Assembly: GCF_019443505.1 (NCBI RefSeq)
Contig: NZ_CP080377.1
Coordinates: forward strand, 186,001 to 250,000
DNA: 64,000 nt
Reading direction: 5' to 3'
Source of the DNA: Janthinobacterium sp. PAMC25594
GTDB taxonomy: Bacteria > Pseudomonadota > Gammaproteobacteria > Burkholderiales > Burkholderiaceae_D
The notes below the pieces were generated by a model that saw nothing but the letters and a program-made list of their open reading frames with translations, made no database searches and was not told the DNA's origin. The position numbers and the translations under genes are program-made. Of this stretch, positions 1 to 10,102 are shown one piece after another (the first letter of the stretch is position 1; every line of letters starts with the position of its first letter).

Positions 1-295
1 GAAAATTACCGGCCGTATCGCCTGTCTTGATGGGAGCGTCCGCATTGCTGAAAAAGCGCCGGCGCACCTCGCCGGCCAGGGCAGCCGGCGCCTTCCAGCC
101 GCCTTGCGCGTCGTTGTGCGTGATTGCCTCGAAGGTGACGTAGCGGCTGGCCATGCCGGCCTGAGTGGCGATATCCTGGTATTTCGCGATCAGGGGCAGC
201 AGCAGGTACAGCGGCAGCAGGGCGGCGGCGAGCACGAGAAACTCCGTCAGCGCCTGGCCGCGGTTGTGGCTTTGGCGCAAGTTGTGCCGTTTCAT
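1..295 (-). CDS. TadE-like pilus assembly protein (partial, C-terminus outside window)
   Basis: The frame is open from an ATG at 295 to the left edge, 98 codons, with no stop seen. Residues 12-19 read RGQALTEF, the short G-x-A-x-x-E-F signature of TadE-like pseudopilins. A hydrophobic stretch of about 20 residues follows and would anchor the protein in the inner membrane with the remainder in the periplasm. The ATG overlaps the TGA of the gene at 292-1194 (ATGA), so the two are translationally coupled. Together with the TadG-like and Flp pilin genes on the same strand this marks a Tad/Flp-type pilus locus. TadE proteins are minor pseudopilins of that system (family knowledge). The exact role here is inferred. 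Confidence 0.75.
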   Translation of the reverse strand, partial: MKRHNLRQSHNRGQALTEFLVLAAALLPLYLLLPLIAKYQDIATQAGMASRYVTFEAITHNDAQGGWKAPAALAGEVRRRFFSNADAPIKTGDTAGNF

Positions 296-1194
296 GGCCG
301 GCTCCCCGGGCGCGTGATGCGAAAGCCGCCGTCCAGGTAGGGCGTGAAGACGGCGTTCGGCACCAGGGTATCGAGTCTCGCTTGCGTGGCGCGCAGGGCG
401 ATGCCGTTGGGCGAGCTCATTTCCAGGGTCATGCCGGACATGCCGGCTTCACCTACAGCGTCCAGCGAGGAGAAGGAGCCGCCGCGCGACAGGCAGTTCC
501 TGCCGTCCGGGTCGAGTGGATTGGGCCGGACCTCGCATTCCAGGCCGGCGATGGTCTTGCGTTCGCCCGTGCCCGTTTGTGGGTGGGCTTGCATGGCGGC
601 GGCGAATGCGGCCATGGCCGGGCTGCCGGCCGCCTGGCGTACGATGTCCGCCCTTTGCGCCGCCGTCATTGCCGGCTGGTGCCGTGGCGGCGCGGCGCGC
701 GCATGCCCCGTGGCATCGCAATGGCCGTGCGCCGTCTTTGCCAGCAGGTCGATTTCGCACGTGCCCAGGCTCGATGACAGGCTGGCCGTGCCGGTGCGCG
801 CTTCCATCAGGCTGCAATCGCGGGGATCGATGGCATAGGACAGGCCGGCGGCGTACACGATGCTGCGGTTGACGGCCGCATAGGTGTCGAGGCGCATGCT
901 GATGACATGTTCGGGCCATGCCTGTGGCGGCTTCGAGGCGATGCCCCGTTCGCTGTTGCGCTGCACGCAGGCCTGCACTTCCGCGTGCAGGCGGGCCAGG
1001 CCGGCGGCGTCGCCGGGCTTGCCGTCCAGGTAGCCGCGCGCGCTGACCAGGTGGACCTTGACGGTGGCGTCGCGTCCCGCCAGTGCTGCGTGGGCCATGG
1101 GCATTTGACGCACGGCATCTTCGCCCGGCGTGCTGGCCACGGCCGGCAACAGCGCACAAAGCAGGAGGAGCAGGGTCAGGCCAGACGGCTTCAT
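292..1194 (-). CDS. Exported protein of unknown function in tad-like operon
   Basis: A 300-residue product that I do not recognise. It begins with a clear Sec signal peptide (MKPSGLTLLLLLCALLPAVAS, cleavage near residue 21). The mature part has six cysteines, an even number consistent with disulfides in the periplasm, and no further membrane span. It is wedged between the TadG-like and TadE-like genes with 4-bp ATGA overlaps on both sides (1191-1194 and 292-295), so it must be co-translated with them. The position suggests a periplasmic accessory factor of the pilus system, but no family motif supports a specific function. Confidence 0.7.
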   Translation of the reverse strand: MKPSGLTLLLLLCALLPAVASTPGEDAVRQMPMAHAALAGRDATVKVHLVSARGYLDGKPGDAAGLARLHAEVQACVQRNSERGIASKPPQAWPEHVISMRLDTYAAVNRSIVYAAGLSYAIDPRDCSLMEARTGTASLSSSLGTCEIDLLAKTAHGHCDATGHARAAPPRHQPAMTAAQRADIVRQAAGSPAMAAFAAAMQAHPQTGTGERKTIAGLECEVRPNPLDPDGRNCLSRGGSFSSLDAVGEAGMSGMTLEMSSPNGIALRATQARLDTLVPNAVFTPYLDGGFRITRPGSRP

Positions 1195-2606
1195 CGCGCG
1201 CCTCCCAGTGCCGTGGCGACAGCCAGGTCGGCCGCCGAGGTGGACAGGAGGCGCACTTGCCAGTAGGGATTGAACAGGCTGGCCAGTTCCGTTTTGCCAT
1301 CGTCGCGCCCGCCCGGTCGCTCGAAATACACTTGCGCCGTGGCCACTGCCGCCAGCACGTCGTGGGCAGGCTTGCCGTCGATGATGGCCAGGTGGCCGCC
1401 CGGCTTGATGCCTGAACTGCCATCGGATGTCCTGAGCTGGTCTTTCGCCCGCGTCAGGCGAATGGCGAAGGTCAGGCGCGGCTGCGGATCGGTGGAGGCG
1501 TAGGCCAGGGCCGGCACGGCGATGTCGGAAAAGGTGGGCAGGCCGCTGTAATGCCAGTCGCTGCTGCTGGCAAGGCCGCTGGCGCGGGGATTGTTGGCGC
1601 GCGACTGGCCGTAAGCGGCGCCGCTGTCGTCGGGCGTGCCGCTGGCCGCCGCTTGCGCGCCATAGCCGAGCGGCATTTCATCATCGTCGCAGGTAGGCAG
1701 GTGAAACAGGCCATGCGTATGCCACGACCAGTGGTGCAGCGAGGCCGTATCCATGGCTTTCCATGCATCGAAGTCGACGAGTTCCGTGCCGCCGCGCCGG
1801 CGGAACTCCGCCTTGTTGCCCAACAGGCAAGGCAGGTGGTTGGCCGAGGTCCAGGAGCGCTGCCGGACGAAGGCGTCGCGGTGGGCGGCCGCCAGCGCCG
1901 CCTGCTTGAAGCGGCCCCGCTCGGCGCCCGCATACGCGCGGATGAAGCTGCCGCCCTCGAACAGCGTGAACGTGTCGGTGAGGGGCATGCTGTCGACCCG
2001 CACGCTGCCATCGCCCGCATAGTTGGCGTCGGCCACCTGCTGCATCAGGGCCTGACGGGCCGGCAAGATGGTGGCCGCCATGTTCGCCTGCGCCCCCTGC
2101 AGGATGGCCTTGGCCGCTTCGGACGCCAGCACGCTGGCCTGCGCCGCTTGCTGCGCCACCTGGTCGACGGCTTGCGCGGTATTCCTGGCGGTAGGCAAGC
2201 TGAGCAGGTAGCAGACGGGAATGTAGTCGAGCAGCACCAGTGCCGCCGGCACGGAGTAATAGCCGCGGCAGTTGAGGGGCGTGACGTTTTCCGTATGTTT
2301 GACGACATGGGAGGACCACGCGGCGATGCTGACGGCTTGCGCGATCATGACCTCGTTGGCCATCAGCGCGCGGTTGGTGTAGGCGTCGAAATTGAGGGCG
2401 CGCGCCTGCATCACGGCGGCGCTGTAGGCGACGGCATCGGCCGTATTGACGAGCTTGTTTTTTTCCGCCGTGAGCTGGCCCGTATTGAAGACGAAGAGCA
2501 GGGCGGCCAGGCCGCCCATGAGAACGAAGATGCCATAGATGAGCGCCTGGCCCTGCTGGCGGCGTTGCGCGAGGTGGGGCGGGCGGAAGGCCTGTTGCGC
2601 TGTCAT
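1191..2606 (-). CDS. TadG-like Flp pilus assembly protein
   Basis: 471 residues starting at the ATG at 2606 (MTAQQAF). The frame is open further upstream, but that part overlaps the pilin 3' end in a different frame and is proline/arginine-rich, so I reject it. Residues 18-45 form a single membrane segment preceded by QGQAL, and the following NTADAVAYSAA and RALNFDAYTNRALMANE stretches are typical of TadE/TadG-like proteins. The long remainder would be periplasmic. TadG-type proteins are envelope components of Tad pili (family knowledge). The stop overlaps the start of the next gene (ATGA), and the pilin gene lies 49 bp upstream. Confidence 0.75.
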   Translation of the reverse strand: MTAQQAFRPPHLAQRRQQGQALIYGIFVLMGGLAALLFVFNTGQLTAEKNKLVNTADAVAYSAAVMQARALNFDAYTNRALMANEVMIAQAVSIAAWSSHVVKHTENVTPLNCRGYYSVPAALVLLDYIPVCYLLSLPTARNTAQAVDQVAQQAAQASVLASEAAKAILQGAQANMAATILPARQALMQQVADANYAGDGSVRVDSMPLTDTFTLFEGGSFIRAYAGAERGRFKQAALAAAHRDAFVRQRSWTSANHLPCLLGNKAEFRRRGGTELVDFDAWKAMDTASLHHWSWHTHGLFHLPTCDDDEMPLGYGAQAAASGTPDDSGAAYGQSRANNPRASGLASSSDWHYSGLPTFSDIAVPALAYASTDPQPRLTFAIRLTRAKDQLRTSDGSSGIKPGGHLAIIDGKPAHDVLAAVATAQVYFERPGGRDDGKTELASLFNPYWQVRLLSTSAADLAVATALGGAR

Positions 2607-2655
2607 GATGATGGGGCCGGGGCGCTCATTGGTTTGGGAAGTCGCTGGTGGCGGC

Positions 2656-2955
2656 CTAGTCCTGCTTGCCGGTGGTGGCCTGGTCGCCGTAGGTGGACAG
2701 GCTGTTCTTCGCCGTGTCCTTGGCGGCCGTCTCGGCCTTGGTGGCGGCCCCGCCTGCCTTGGCGATGGCGGCCGTGCCGTTCTTGCCCGACACTTCCATG
2801 GCGATGCCGGCCGTCTGGTTGCGTATGGTGGCGCCGAACAGTTGATATACGCCGATGGCGGCAACGGCAATCAGCGCCACGATGACGATATATTCCGTCA
2901 TGCCCTGTCCCAATTGTTGCCGCATTGACTTGATTTTCCGCATAACAGGTTTCAT
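2656..2955 (-). CDS. Flp/Fap-type IVb pilin
   Basis: 99 residues with a short basic leader ending LGQGMTEY, followed by the hydrophobic helix IVIVALIAVAAIGVYQLFG. Cutting after Gly16 puts a glutamate (Glu21) at +5, the arrangement that prepilin peptidases require in Flp pilins (family knowledge). The tail is Ala/Lys/Thr-rich and longer than in minimal Flp pilins. A GAAAGG ribosome site lies 8 bp before the ATG at 2955. It is the first gene of the minus-strand group with the TadG-like and TadE-like genes and is probably the major structural subunit. No prepilin peptidase or TadA ATPase is visible here; they may lie left of the window. Confidence 0.8.
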   Translation of the reverse strand: MKPVMRKIKSMRQQLGQGMTEYIVIVALIAVAAIGVYQLFGATIRNQTAGIAMEVSGKNGTAAIAKAGGAATKAETAAKDTAKNSLSTYGDQATTGKQD

Positions 2956-3546
2956 TTGAAATACCTTTCAGTTGAGAAAAGACAAACAATGGATGAATAA
3001 AAAGAGAAAGCCTGCTCATCGTATGGCCGTTTTAATCAGCTGGTTTAATCGATATCAAGCCAGCTGAAGATTTGCGGGGAAGTGGCGCAGCCTGTGGCAG
3101 GCGTGCGCCAAAAAAACGACAGACAATATGGCTACGTTGCCGGCAAACAGGAGGCGCCATGTCCGACATCCTCGAACTACTGCAATGGCCCGCCATGGCC
3201 GCTTCGCTGCTGGCGGCCTGGCTGGTGGGCGCGCGCACCGTCGCTCCCACTTGGATATTGTCAATATTGAATGCTTCATCAAGGCGACATACATGCCGGG
3301 CCGCCGTCCTGCACCCATTTCAAGGCGGAAAATGGCCGTTCGGGCCTGGCGCCATCAGATATTTGCTGTCTTATATAAGATTCGTCGCCATCGGATACAC
3401 AAACAGCGGCAGGACAGTCTAAAATACGTGGTGGGCAAGCACGGCGTCACCGCCGGCACACTAGCCGTCCAAAGCAAGGCTAACCGTCCTGTGTTTGGAA
3501 TGAAGAAAGTTAACCACCAGGCATCACCGCATACAAGGGAATGAAC
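2956..3546. other. 591-bp intergenic region between pilin operon and icd
   Basis: This gap separates two divergent units and should hold the promoters for both. I see a possible small-gene remnant at 3159-3245, a short inverted repeat (ATATTG-T-CAATAT, 3255-3267) and an AT-rich patch around 3360-3385 that may hold the icd promoter. No RNA gene was recognised. Confidence 0.5.
3159..3245 (+). pseudogene. Possible remnant of a small membrane protein gene
   Basis: A good AGGAGG site (3150-3155) precedes an ATG at 3159, and the first ~26 residues (MSDILELLQWPAMAASLLAA then WLVGAR) look like a real membrane helix start. They resemble the N-terminus of small two- to three-helix membrane proteins common in betaproteobacteria. 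After about residue 28 the hydrophobic pattern is lost and the frame drifts into unlike sequence until 3422. I read this as a truncated gene, based on memory of the family pattern. A genuine short or leader peptide is the alternative. Confidence 0.3.
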
Positions 3547-5778
<2,232 letters not shown>

Positions 5779-5815
5779 TGCAGTCCTGACAGGCGGTAAG
5801 TTCTTTACTGCCTGA

Positions 5816-5857
5816 CAAAAAACAACGCCGCCGGGAGCAATCCCGGCGGCGTTTTTT
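5816..5857. terminator. Bidirectional intrinsic terminator between icd and DUF411 gene
   Basis: A perfect 13-bp stem (5824-5836 with 5841-5853) closed by a GCAA tetraloop. A run of T follows at 5852-5857 and a run of A precedes at 5816-5822, so it can end transcripts from both convergent genes. Confidence 0.9.
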
Positions 5858-5871
5858 ATTGTTTCCTGCCT

Positions 5872-6312
5872 TTATTTGTAGTGCTGGTAGACCGTCGTGC
5901 CATTGGCTTTCACCAGGAACACGTCGTAGGGATCGTTGCGCGGTCCTTCCATGCCTGGCGAGCCCATGGGCATGGCTGGCACGGCCAGGCCTTTTGCCTG
6001 GGGTTTCTCGCGCAGCAGGCGCTTGATGTCGCTGGCGGGCACGTGGCCCTCGATGGCGTAGCCGTTGACGATGCCCGTGTGGCAGGAGCCGAACTGGTCG
6101 GGTATGCCGGCGCGCTGGCGATATTGCGCCGGCATCTCGACGTTCTTGGCACGCACGGTAAAACCGTTCGCTTCCAGGTGCTTGACCCATGCGGTGCAGC
6201 AGCCGCACGACGCGCTTTTGTAGACGTCAATGACGGGCAGGGCCGCGATGGCGAACGTGGGCAAGCCCAGCATGGCGGCGCAGGCGCCGCGCAATAAGAA
6301 ATGTTTGATCAT
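5872..6312 (-). CDS. DUF411 periplasmic metal-binding protein
   Basis: 146 residues with a signal peptide (hydrophobic residues 9-24, cleavage near Ala24). The mature start LPVIDVYKSASCGCC puts the DUF411 cysteine cluster at Cys36, Cys38 and Cys39. SCHTGIVNGYAIEGHVPA and the methionine-rich PAMPMGSPGME motif are also family hallmarks and plausible copper ligands. DUF411 proteins are often found with copper-resistance genes and are thought to handle metals in the periplasm (family knowledge). The next gene upstream on the same strand (6381-6776) encodes a small His/Cys-containing exported protein 68 bp away, so the two may form a metal-response unit. Transcription ends at the shared terminator with icd. 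Confidence 0.85.
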   Translation of the reverse strand: MIKHFLLRGACAAMLGLPTFAIAALPVIDVYKSASCGCCTAWVKHLEANGFTVRAKNVEMPAQYRQRAGIPDQFGSCHTGIVNGYAIEGHVPASDIKRLLREKPQAKGLAVPAMPMGSPGMEGPRNDPYDVFLVKANGTTVYQHYK

Positions 6313-6380
6313 GTGTTGCTTTCAGACGAATAAGGTCTATCGTGGCCACACGGGTGGCCTGCTTGGGACGAGTTTGGAAT

Positions 6381-6776
6381 TTAAGCGGAAAGCGGCCGCG
6401 GCGGCCGCGGCGGCCGGCGCGGGCCGTCGGGAATGAATCCCGTCAGCAAGGTGGCCGTTGCGATGGTGACTTGTTGCGCGCCGGTGCAGGCTGCGGCAGG
6501 CAGGGAAAGGCAGGGCGGCATCAGCGCGCCCAGGCAAAAGCTGGAGCAGGCGCCGCAAGCGGGGTGCTTGGCAGGGGCCTTGTTTTCTTCTTGCGTGCCG
6601 GCGCTGTGCGGGACGGCGGATGACTGCGCAGCGTGATGCTGGCAGTCCGCTGCCATCATGGCGGCAGGCAAGACAGCGAGCGGCGCGCACGCACGCGTGA
6701 CGCCGCTTGCTGCCGCTTGCAGCGGCACCGCCGTGATCAGCAGCAGGATCAGCCATGTTTTGAAGAGTCTTAGCAT
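6381..6776 (-). CDS. Small exported protein, possibly metal-related
   Basis: 131 residues from the ATG at 6776 (MLRLFKTW). An in-frame ATG at 6794 gives six more residues but has no better ribosome site. A signal peptide covers residues 1-23 (LILLLITAVPLQAAA). The mature part has several Cys and His residues (DCQHHAAQ, KHPACGACSSFC), suggesting metal or disulfide chemistry. The C-terminus is an arginine-proline tail made by a GC-rich repeat in the DNA. I do not recognise the family. Its neighbour on the same strand is a DUF411 protein, so a role in copper handling is a reasonable guess and no more. Confidence 0.55.
   Translation of the reverse strand: MLRLFKTWLILLLITAVPLQAAASGVTRACAPLAVLPAAMMAADCQHHAAQSSAVPHSAGTQEENKAPAKHPACGACSSFCLGALMPPCLSLPAAACTGAQQVTIATATLLTGFIPDGPRRPPRPPRPLSA
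6391..6420. repeat. Short GC-only tandem repeat (CGGCCGCGG units)
   Basis: About three imperfect copies of a 9-bp CGGCCGCGG unit at the 3' end of the exported-protein gene, encoding its RPPRPP tail. The unit length keeps the frame, so copy-number change would lengthen or shorten the tail without breaking the gene. Confidence 0.5.
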
Positions 6777-6824
6777 CGCCGGAAAGTATAGCATAGGGGT
6801 ATTGTCGCCAGAAGCAGGCGCCCG

Positions 6825-8162
6825 CTAGCGCTCGGCGGCACCCGCCTTCGATGTGTACATGGCCCGGTCCGCATGGCGCAGCAGCAGCTGCATGGTATCG
6901 CCGTCGTCCGGGAAGTGCGCGACGCCGATGCTGACGCTGATGCGCAGGTGGCGCCCATCGCCAAGCCGCAGCGGGGTGGCCAGCGCCGCGTGGATTTTCC
7001 GTTCGATCAGCATCACATCGAGCGACAGCGGATTGTTTTCCAATAGCACGACGAATTCATCGCCGCCCAGGCGGGCCAGGGTGTCGGTCTCGCGCAGGCA
7101 AGCCCTGATCCGGTCCGCCACGGCCTGCACCAGCAGGTCGCCACAGGCATGGCCGTAGTGGTCATTGATTAATTTGAAGCGGTTCAGGTCAAGAAACAGC
7201 AGCGACAGCCGGCCATCATGGCGTTGGGCACGCGCAAACGCCGTCTGCAGGCGGTCATGGAACAGGCGCCGATTCGGCAGGCGGGTCAGTTCATCGTGCA
7301 TGGCCATGAAGTGCATGCGGCTCTGCAGTTGCTTGCGCTCGATGGCGATGGCAAGTTGTTTGGCGACGAATTGCAGCAAATCGAGCTCGTGTTCGTTGCC
7401 TGTGGACGCTCCCTGGCCGCTTTGCAATACCAGCACGCCGATGATGCCGCGCGACGACTGCAGCGGGACGGCGAGCCAGTACTCCAGCAGGTCGCCAGCG
7501 GCAACCTGCAAGGCGGGCGGCAAGCCGGCCAGCTGGCCAGGCTCGATCAGCAAGGCGCGGCCGCTGCGCTGCACTTCTTCGCACAGCAGGCCCGCCAGCG
7601 CGGCGTGCGTTGCCGGCGTGCCGTCCAGTTCCCGCTGCGCTTGGTGCAAGTGCTGGCCGTGCTCGTCCTGCAGCGAGACTGTCAAGCCGCACGCGGGCAG
7701 CAGTTCGCGCACGATCTGGTGGATGCGCTGGAGCAGGGCCGGCAGTTCCTCGGTCGCATGCGCCGCCTCGGAGATGGCGTACAGCGCCGCCTGCTTCGCC
7801 TGCGTCTGTTTCAGCGTCGTGATATCGCGCGCCACCGCCACGCGCAGCTGGTCGGTGGCGGACCAGCGGGCCGACCACATGATGTGCGCGACGCGCCCGT
7901 CTTTCCTGGTGTAGCGGTTCTCAAAGTGGGCCTGGGCATGGCCGTTCATGATGGCCTGCGCCGCCGCGATGGTGCGCTGACGGTCGGCTGGCGCGACCAG
8001 GTCGAGCATGACCATGCCGATCATTTCTTCCTGGGTGTAGCCGAAGATGCGTTCGCAGGCGGCGCTGACAAAGACAAAGCGCCCATTCACATCGACCATG
8101 CACACGGCGTCGAGCAATAAATCGGTGAAGCTGGCGACCGGCGCGCTAATCAGATGTTTCAT
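6825..8162 (-). CDS. Diguanylate cyclase with PAS and GAF sensor domains
   Basis: 445 residues, no membrane segment, so a cytoplasmic sensor. Domains in order: PAS (about 10-118, with FGYTQEEMIGM and a PAC-type ARDITTLKQ end), GAF (about 125-280), then GGDEF (285-440). The active-site motif is intact at 366-370 (GGDEF), and R357-E-T-D360 lies five residues before it, so a product-inhibition I-site is present. It should make cyclic di-GMP from GTP. There is no EAL domain. The start at 8162 has a weak ribosome site. It is separated by 137 bp from the sulfotransferase gene upstream, so it probably has its own promoter. Confidence 0.9.
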   Translation of the reverse strand: MKHLISAPVASFTDLLLDAVCMVDVNGRFVFVSAACERIFGYTQEEMIGMVMLDLVAPADRQRTIAAAQAIMNGHAQAHFENRYTRKDGRVAHIMWSARWSATDQLRVAVARDITTLKQTQAKQAALYAISEAAHATEELPALLQRIHQIVRELLPACGLTVSLQDEHGQHLHQAQRELDGTPATHAALAGLLCEEVQRSGRALLIEPGQLAGLPPALQVAAGDLLEYWLAVPLQSSRGIIGVLVLQSGQGASTGNEHELDLLQFVAKQLAIAIERKQLQSRMHFMAMHDELTRLPNRRLFHDRLQTAFARAQRHDGRLSLLFLDLNRFKLINDHYGHACGDLLVQAVADRIRACLRETDTLARLGGDEFVVLLENNPLSLDVMLIERKIHAALATPLRLGDGRHLRISVSIGVAHFPDDGDTMQLLLRHADRAMYTSKAGAAER

Positions 8163-8299
8163 ATGTTCACTATTTTAGTGGACATTGCCGATCGATATCG
8201 AGATTGTTGTTTTTAGAAAACAAAGAGCGTTGATCGCGGCTTGCCGCGCCGGCAGCGACGGCGGCATGCCGATGCGGAGCAGGTGTCGGCGCCAGCCTG

Positions 8300-9418
8300 T
8301 CAATCATCGACGACAAACGCGTCCGGGTCGAGTGGATCCAGCGTGACGATGGCGCCGCTGTCCGGCGCGCCGCCGCTCTGGCTGAGGCGTGCATGCAGCT
8401 GGGCCAGATAGTCGGCGCGGCAGCGGCGCAGCACGTAATCGCGGAAGTTATCCTGTTCCAGGGCGCGCCAGGCGCGTTCGCGTCCTTGCGCCGAGCGCCT
8501 GCCGGCCAGCTCGATGAGCGCGGGCGTGATGCCGGCGTCGCCGCGGCAGAGGCGCGTGTAGCCGTAGCGGTCCATATACGGGCCGGCGAGCGTTTCGATG
8601 AGGTTGATCTCATCGTCCGACAGTTGCTGCCTGAATTTGTCGATGTTGGCCGCGATCGGCGCATGGCAGTTGGCCGACCACAGCGACGACAGCTGTGCGA
8701 TTTGCCGCGCTTCCGCCGACGCCGCCACGTCCAGCATCTGCGGCAGGAAGGCGATGCCGAGAAAGTCACATACCGTTTCCAGCGTTTCGTGTTGCCGCGA
8801 CAGAAAATCTTCATAGCGTATCGTCAGCACGCGCTGCCGATGGCGCTGCACGACGTGGTCGGCGGCTGTATGGGCGGCGAGCCAGGTCCTGGCATTGAGC
8901 AGCGTGTCGAAATCGTGGATGATGGCGCGGTTCATCGACGCCACTTGCGCGCGCGGATCGCGCACCACGTTCAGGAACAGCATGTCCGGATACAGCCGCA
9001 CGATGTCGTCGGCGTAGTGCACGCTGTCGAGCGACTTGTCCATCACCACCTGCGCCTGGCGGCGTTCGCCGGCGCGCAGCAGCAGCTCCCATGCCACGCG
9101 GTGGATGCTGCGCGGCTGGCCGCGCAGCGTTTCGAACACTTCCACCGGATCGAAGACGACCCCGGGCCACTTGACCATGCTGACCGCCGCCAGGCCCACC
9201 ACATCGACCACCAGGCGAAAGTAGGCGCGGTCGTCGCGCAAGTCGCCGTACAGGGGCAGCAACGGCATCATGTCGACCAGGTGCAGCGGATACGGTGAAT
9301 AAAACTGCGGCGACAGGTTCAGGCGCAGGCGCAGGGCATGGCTGCCGCAGCGGCGCAGGGGAATCATCATGACAGGGCGCGGGCGCGCGCCGTGGCCGGG
9401 GTGGTGCGTGGAACTCAT
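8300..9418 (-). CDS. Sulfotransferase family protein (PAPS-dependent)
   Basis: 372 residues, soluble. IPLRRCGSHALRLRL near residue 20 fits the 5'-phosphosulfate loop of sulfotransferases, and VVRDPRAQVASMNR (about 160-175) is the 3'-phosphate binding motif of PAPS enzymes. RYEDF, a dock for the sulfate donor in this superfamily, follows. It would transfer sulfate from PAPS to an alcohol or amine of an unknown acceptor. The gene lies 33 bp downstream of cysC, which makes PAPS, so donor synthesis and use are co-transcribed. The ribosome site is GAGGAAGGA before the ATG at 9418. Substrate unknown. Confidence 0.8.
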   Translation of the reverse strand: MSSTHHPGHGARPRPVMMIPLRRCGSHALRLRLNLSPQFYSPYPLHLVDMMPLLPLYGDLRDDRAYFRLVVDVVGLAAVSMVKWPGVVFDPVEVFETLRGQPRSIHRVAWELLLRAGERRQAQVVMDKSLDSVHYADDIVRLYPDMLFLNVVRDPRAQVASMNRAIIHDFDTLLNARTWLAAHTAADHVVQRHRQRVLTIRYEDFLSRQHETLETVCDFLGIAFLPQMLDVAASAEARQIAQLSSLWSANCHAPIAANIDKFRQQLSDDEINLIETLAGPYMDRYGYTRLCRGDAGITPALIELAGRRSAQGRERAWRALEQDNFRDYVLRRCRADYLAQLHARLSQSGGAPDSGAIVTLDPLDPDAFVVDD

Positions 9419-9451
9419 CTCATCCTTCCTCGAACAGGTGGGTGCGCGGCA

Positions 9452-10078
9452 TCAGATGAAGCGCGGGCACAGCTGCTGGAACAGCCGTTCGCAAGCCTGT
9501 TCCAGCGACAGCGTGCTGGTATCGAGCGTCAGCGCCGGCGCCAGCGGTGCTTCGTAGGGCGCCGAGATGCCCGTAAATGCCGGGATCAGTCCGGCCCGCG
9601 CTTTTTTGTACAGTCCCTTGGGATCGCGTTCCTCGCACAGCGCGCATGGCGTGCTGATGTAGGCTTCGATAAAGTCGTCGCCGCCGATGATCTGGCGCGC
9701 CATTTCGCGGTCGCTGCGCAGCGGCGAGATGAAGGCGCAGATGACCATCATGCCGGCGTCGTTCATCAGCCTGGCCACGACGGCGCCGCGGCGGATGTTT
9801 TCCTGGCGGTCGCGCGGAGAAAAGCCCAGGTCGCCATTCAGGTGGTGCCGCATATTGTCGCCGTCGAGCACGCAGCTCAGGCGGCCCTGCGCCAGCAGCC
9901 GCCTTTCCAGCGCGTACGCCAGCGTCGACTTGCCTGCGCCGCTCAGGCCGGTCAGCCACAGCGTCGCGGCCCGCTGGCCGGCCATCAGCCCTCGTTGTTC
10001 CTTGTCGATATGGCCCGCATGCGGGAAGATGTGATGCGCTCCGCCGCCCGCAGCGGCGATCTGTTCCAGTTTACCCAC
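9452..10078 (-). CDS. cysC: Adenylyl-sulfate (APS) kinase
   Basis: 208 residues from a GTG at 10078, chosen because GGAG sits eight bases before it; an in-frame GTG at 10087 is directly next to that site. The P-loop GLSGAGKST and the downstream DGDNMRHHLN and FSPRDRQENIRR motifs identify APS kinase, which phosphorylates APS to PAPS with ATP in the cytoplasm. The family N-terminal signature is present as HIFPHAGHIDKEQR. It lies between a chemotaxis receptor gene (25 bp upstream) and a sulfotransferase gene (33 bp downstream). No cysD/cysN is in the window, so it looks dedicated to sulfation rather than to sulfate assimilation. That last point is inference. Confidence 0.92.
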   Translation of the reverse strand: MGKLEQIAAAGGGAHHIFPHAGHIDKEQRGLMAGQRAATLWLTGLSGAGKSTLAYALERRLLAQGRLSCVLDGDNMRHHLNGDLGFSPRDRQENIRRGAVVARLMNDAGMMVICAFISPLRSDREMARQIIGGDDFIEAYISTPCALCEERDPKGLYKKARAGLIPAFTGISAPYEAPLAPALTLDTSTLSLEQACERLFQQLCPRFI

Positions 10079-10102
10079 GTGCGCCACTCCCCCGTTGCCG
10101 GC

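Noticed and set aside
8163..8299. CACTA-AAA-TAGTG hairpin before the diguanylate cyclase
   Set aside because: Only five base pairs; too short to call a site without other support.
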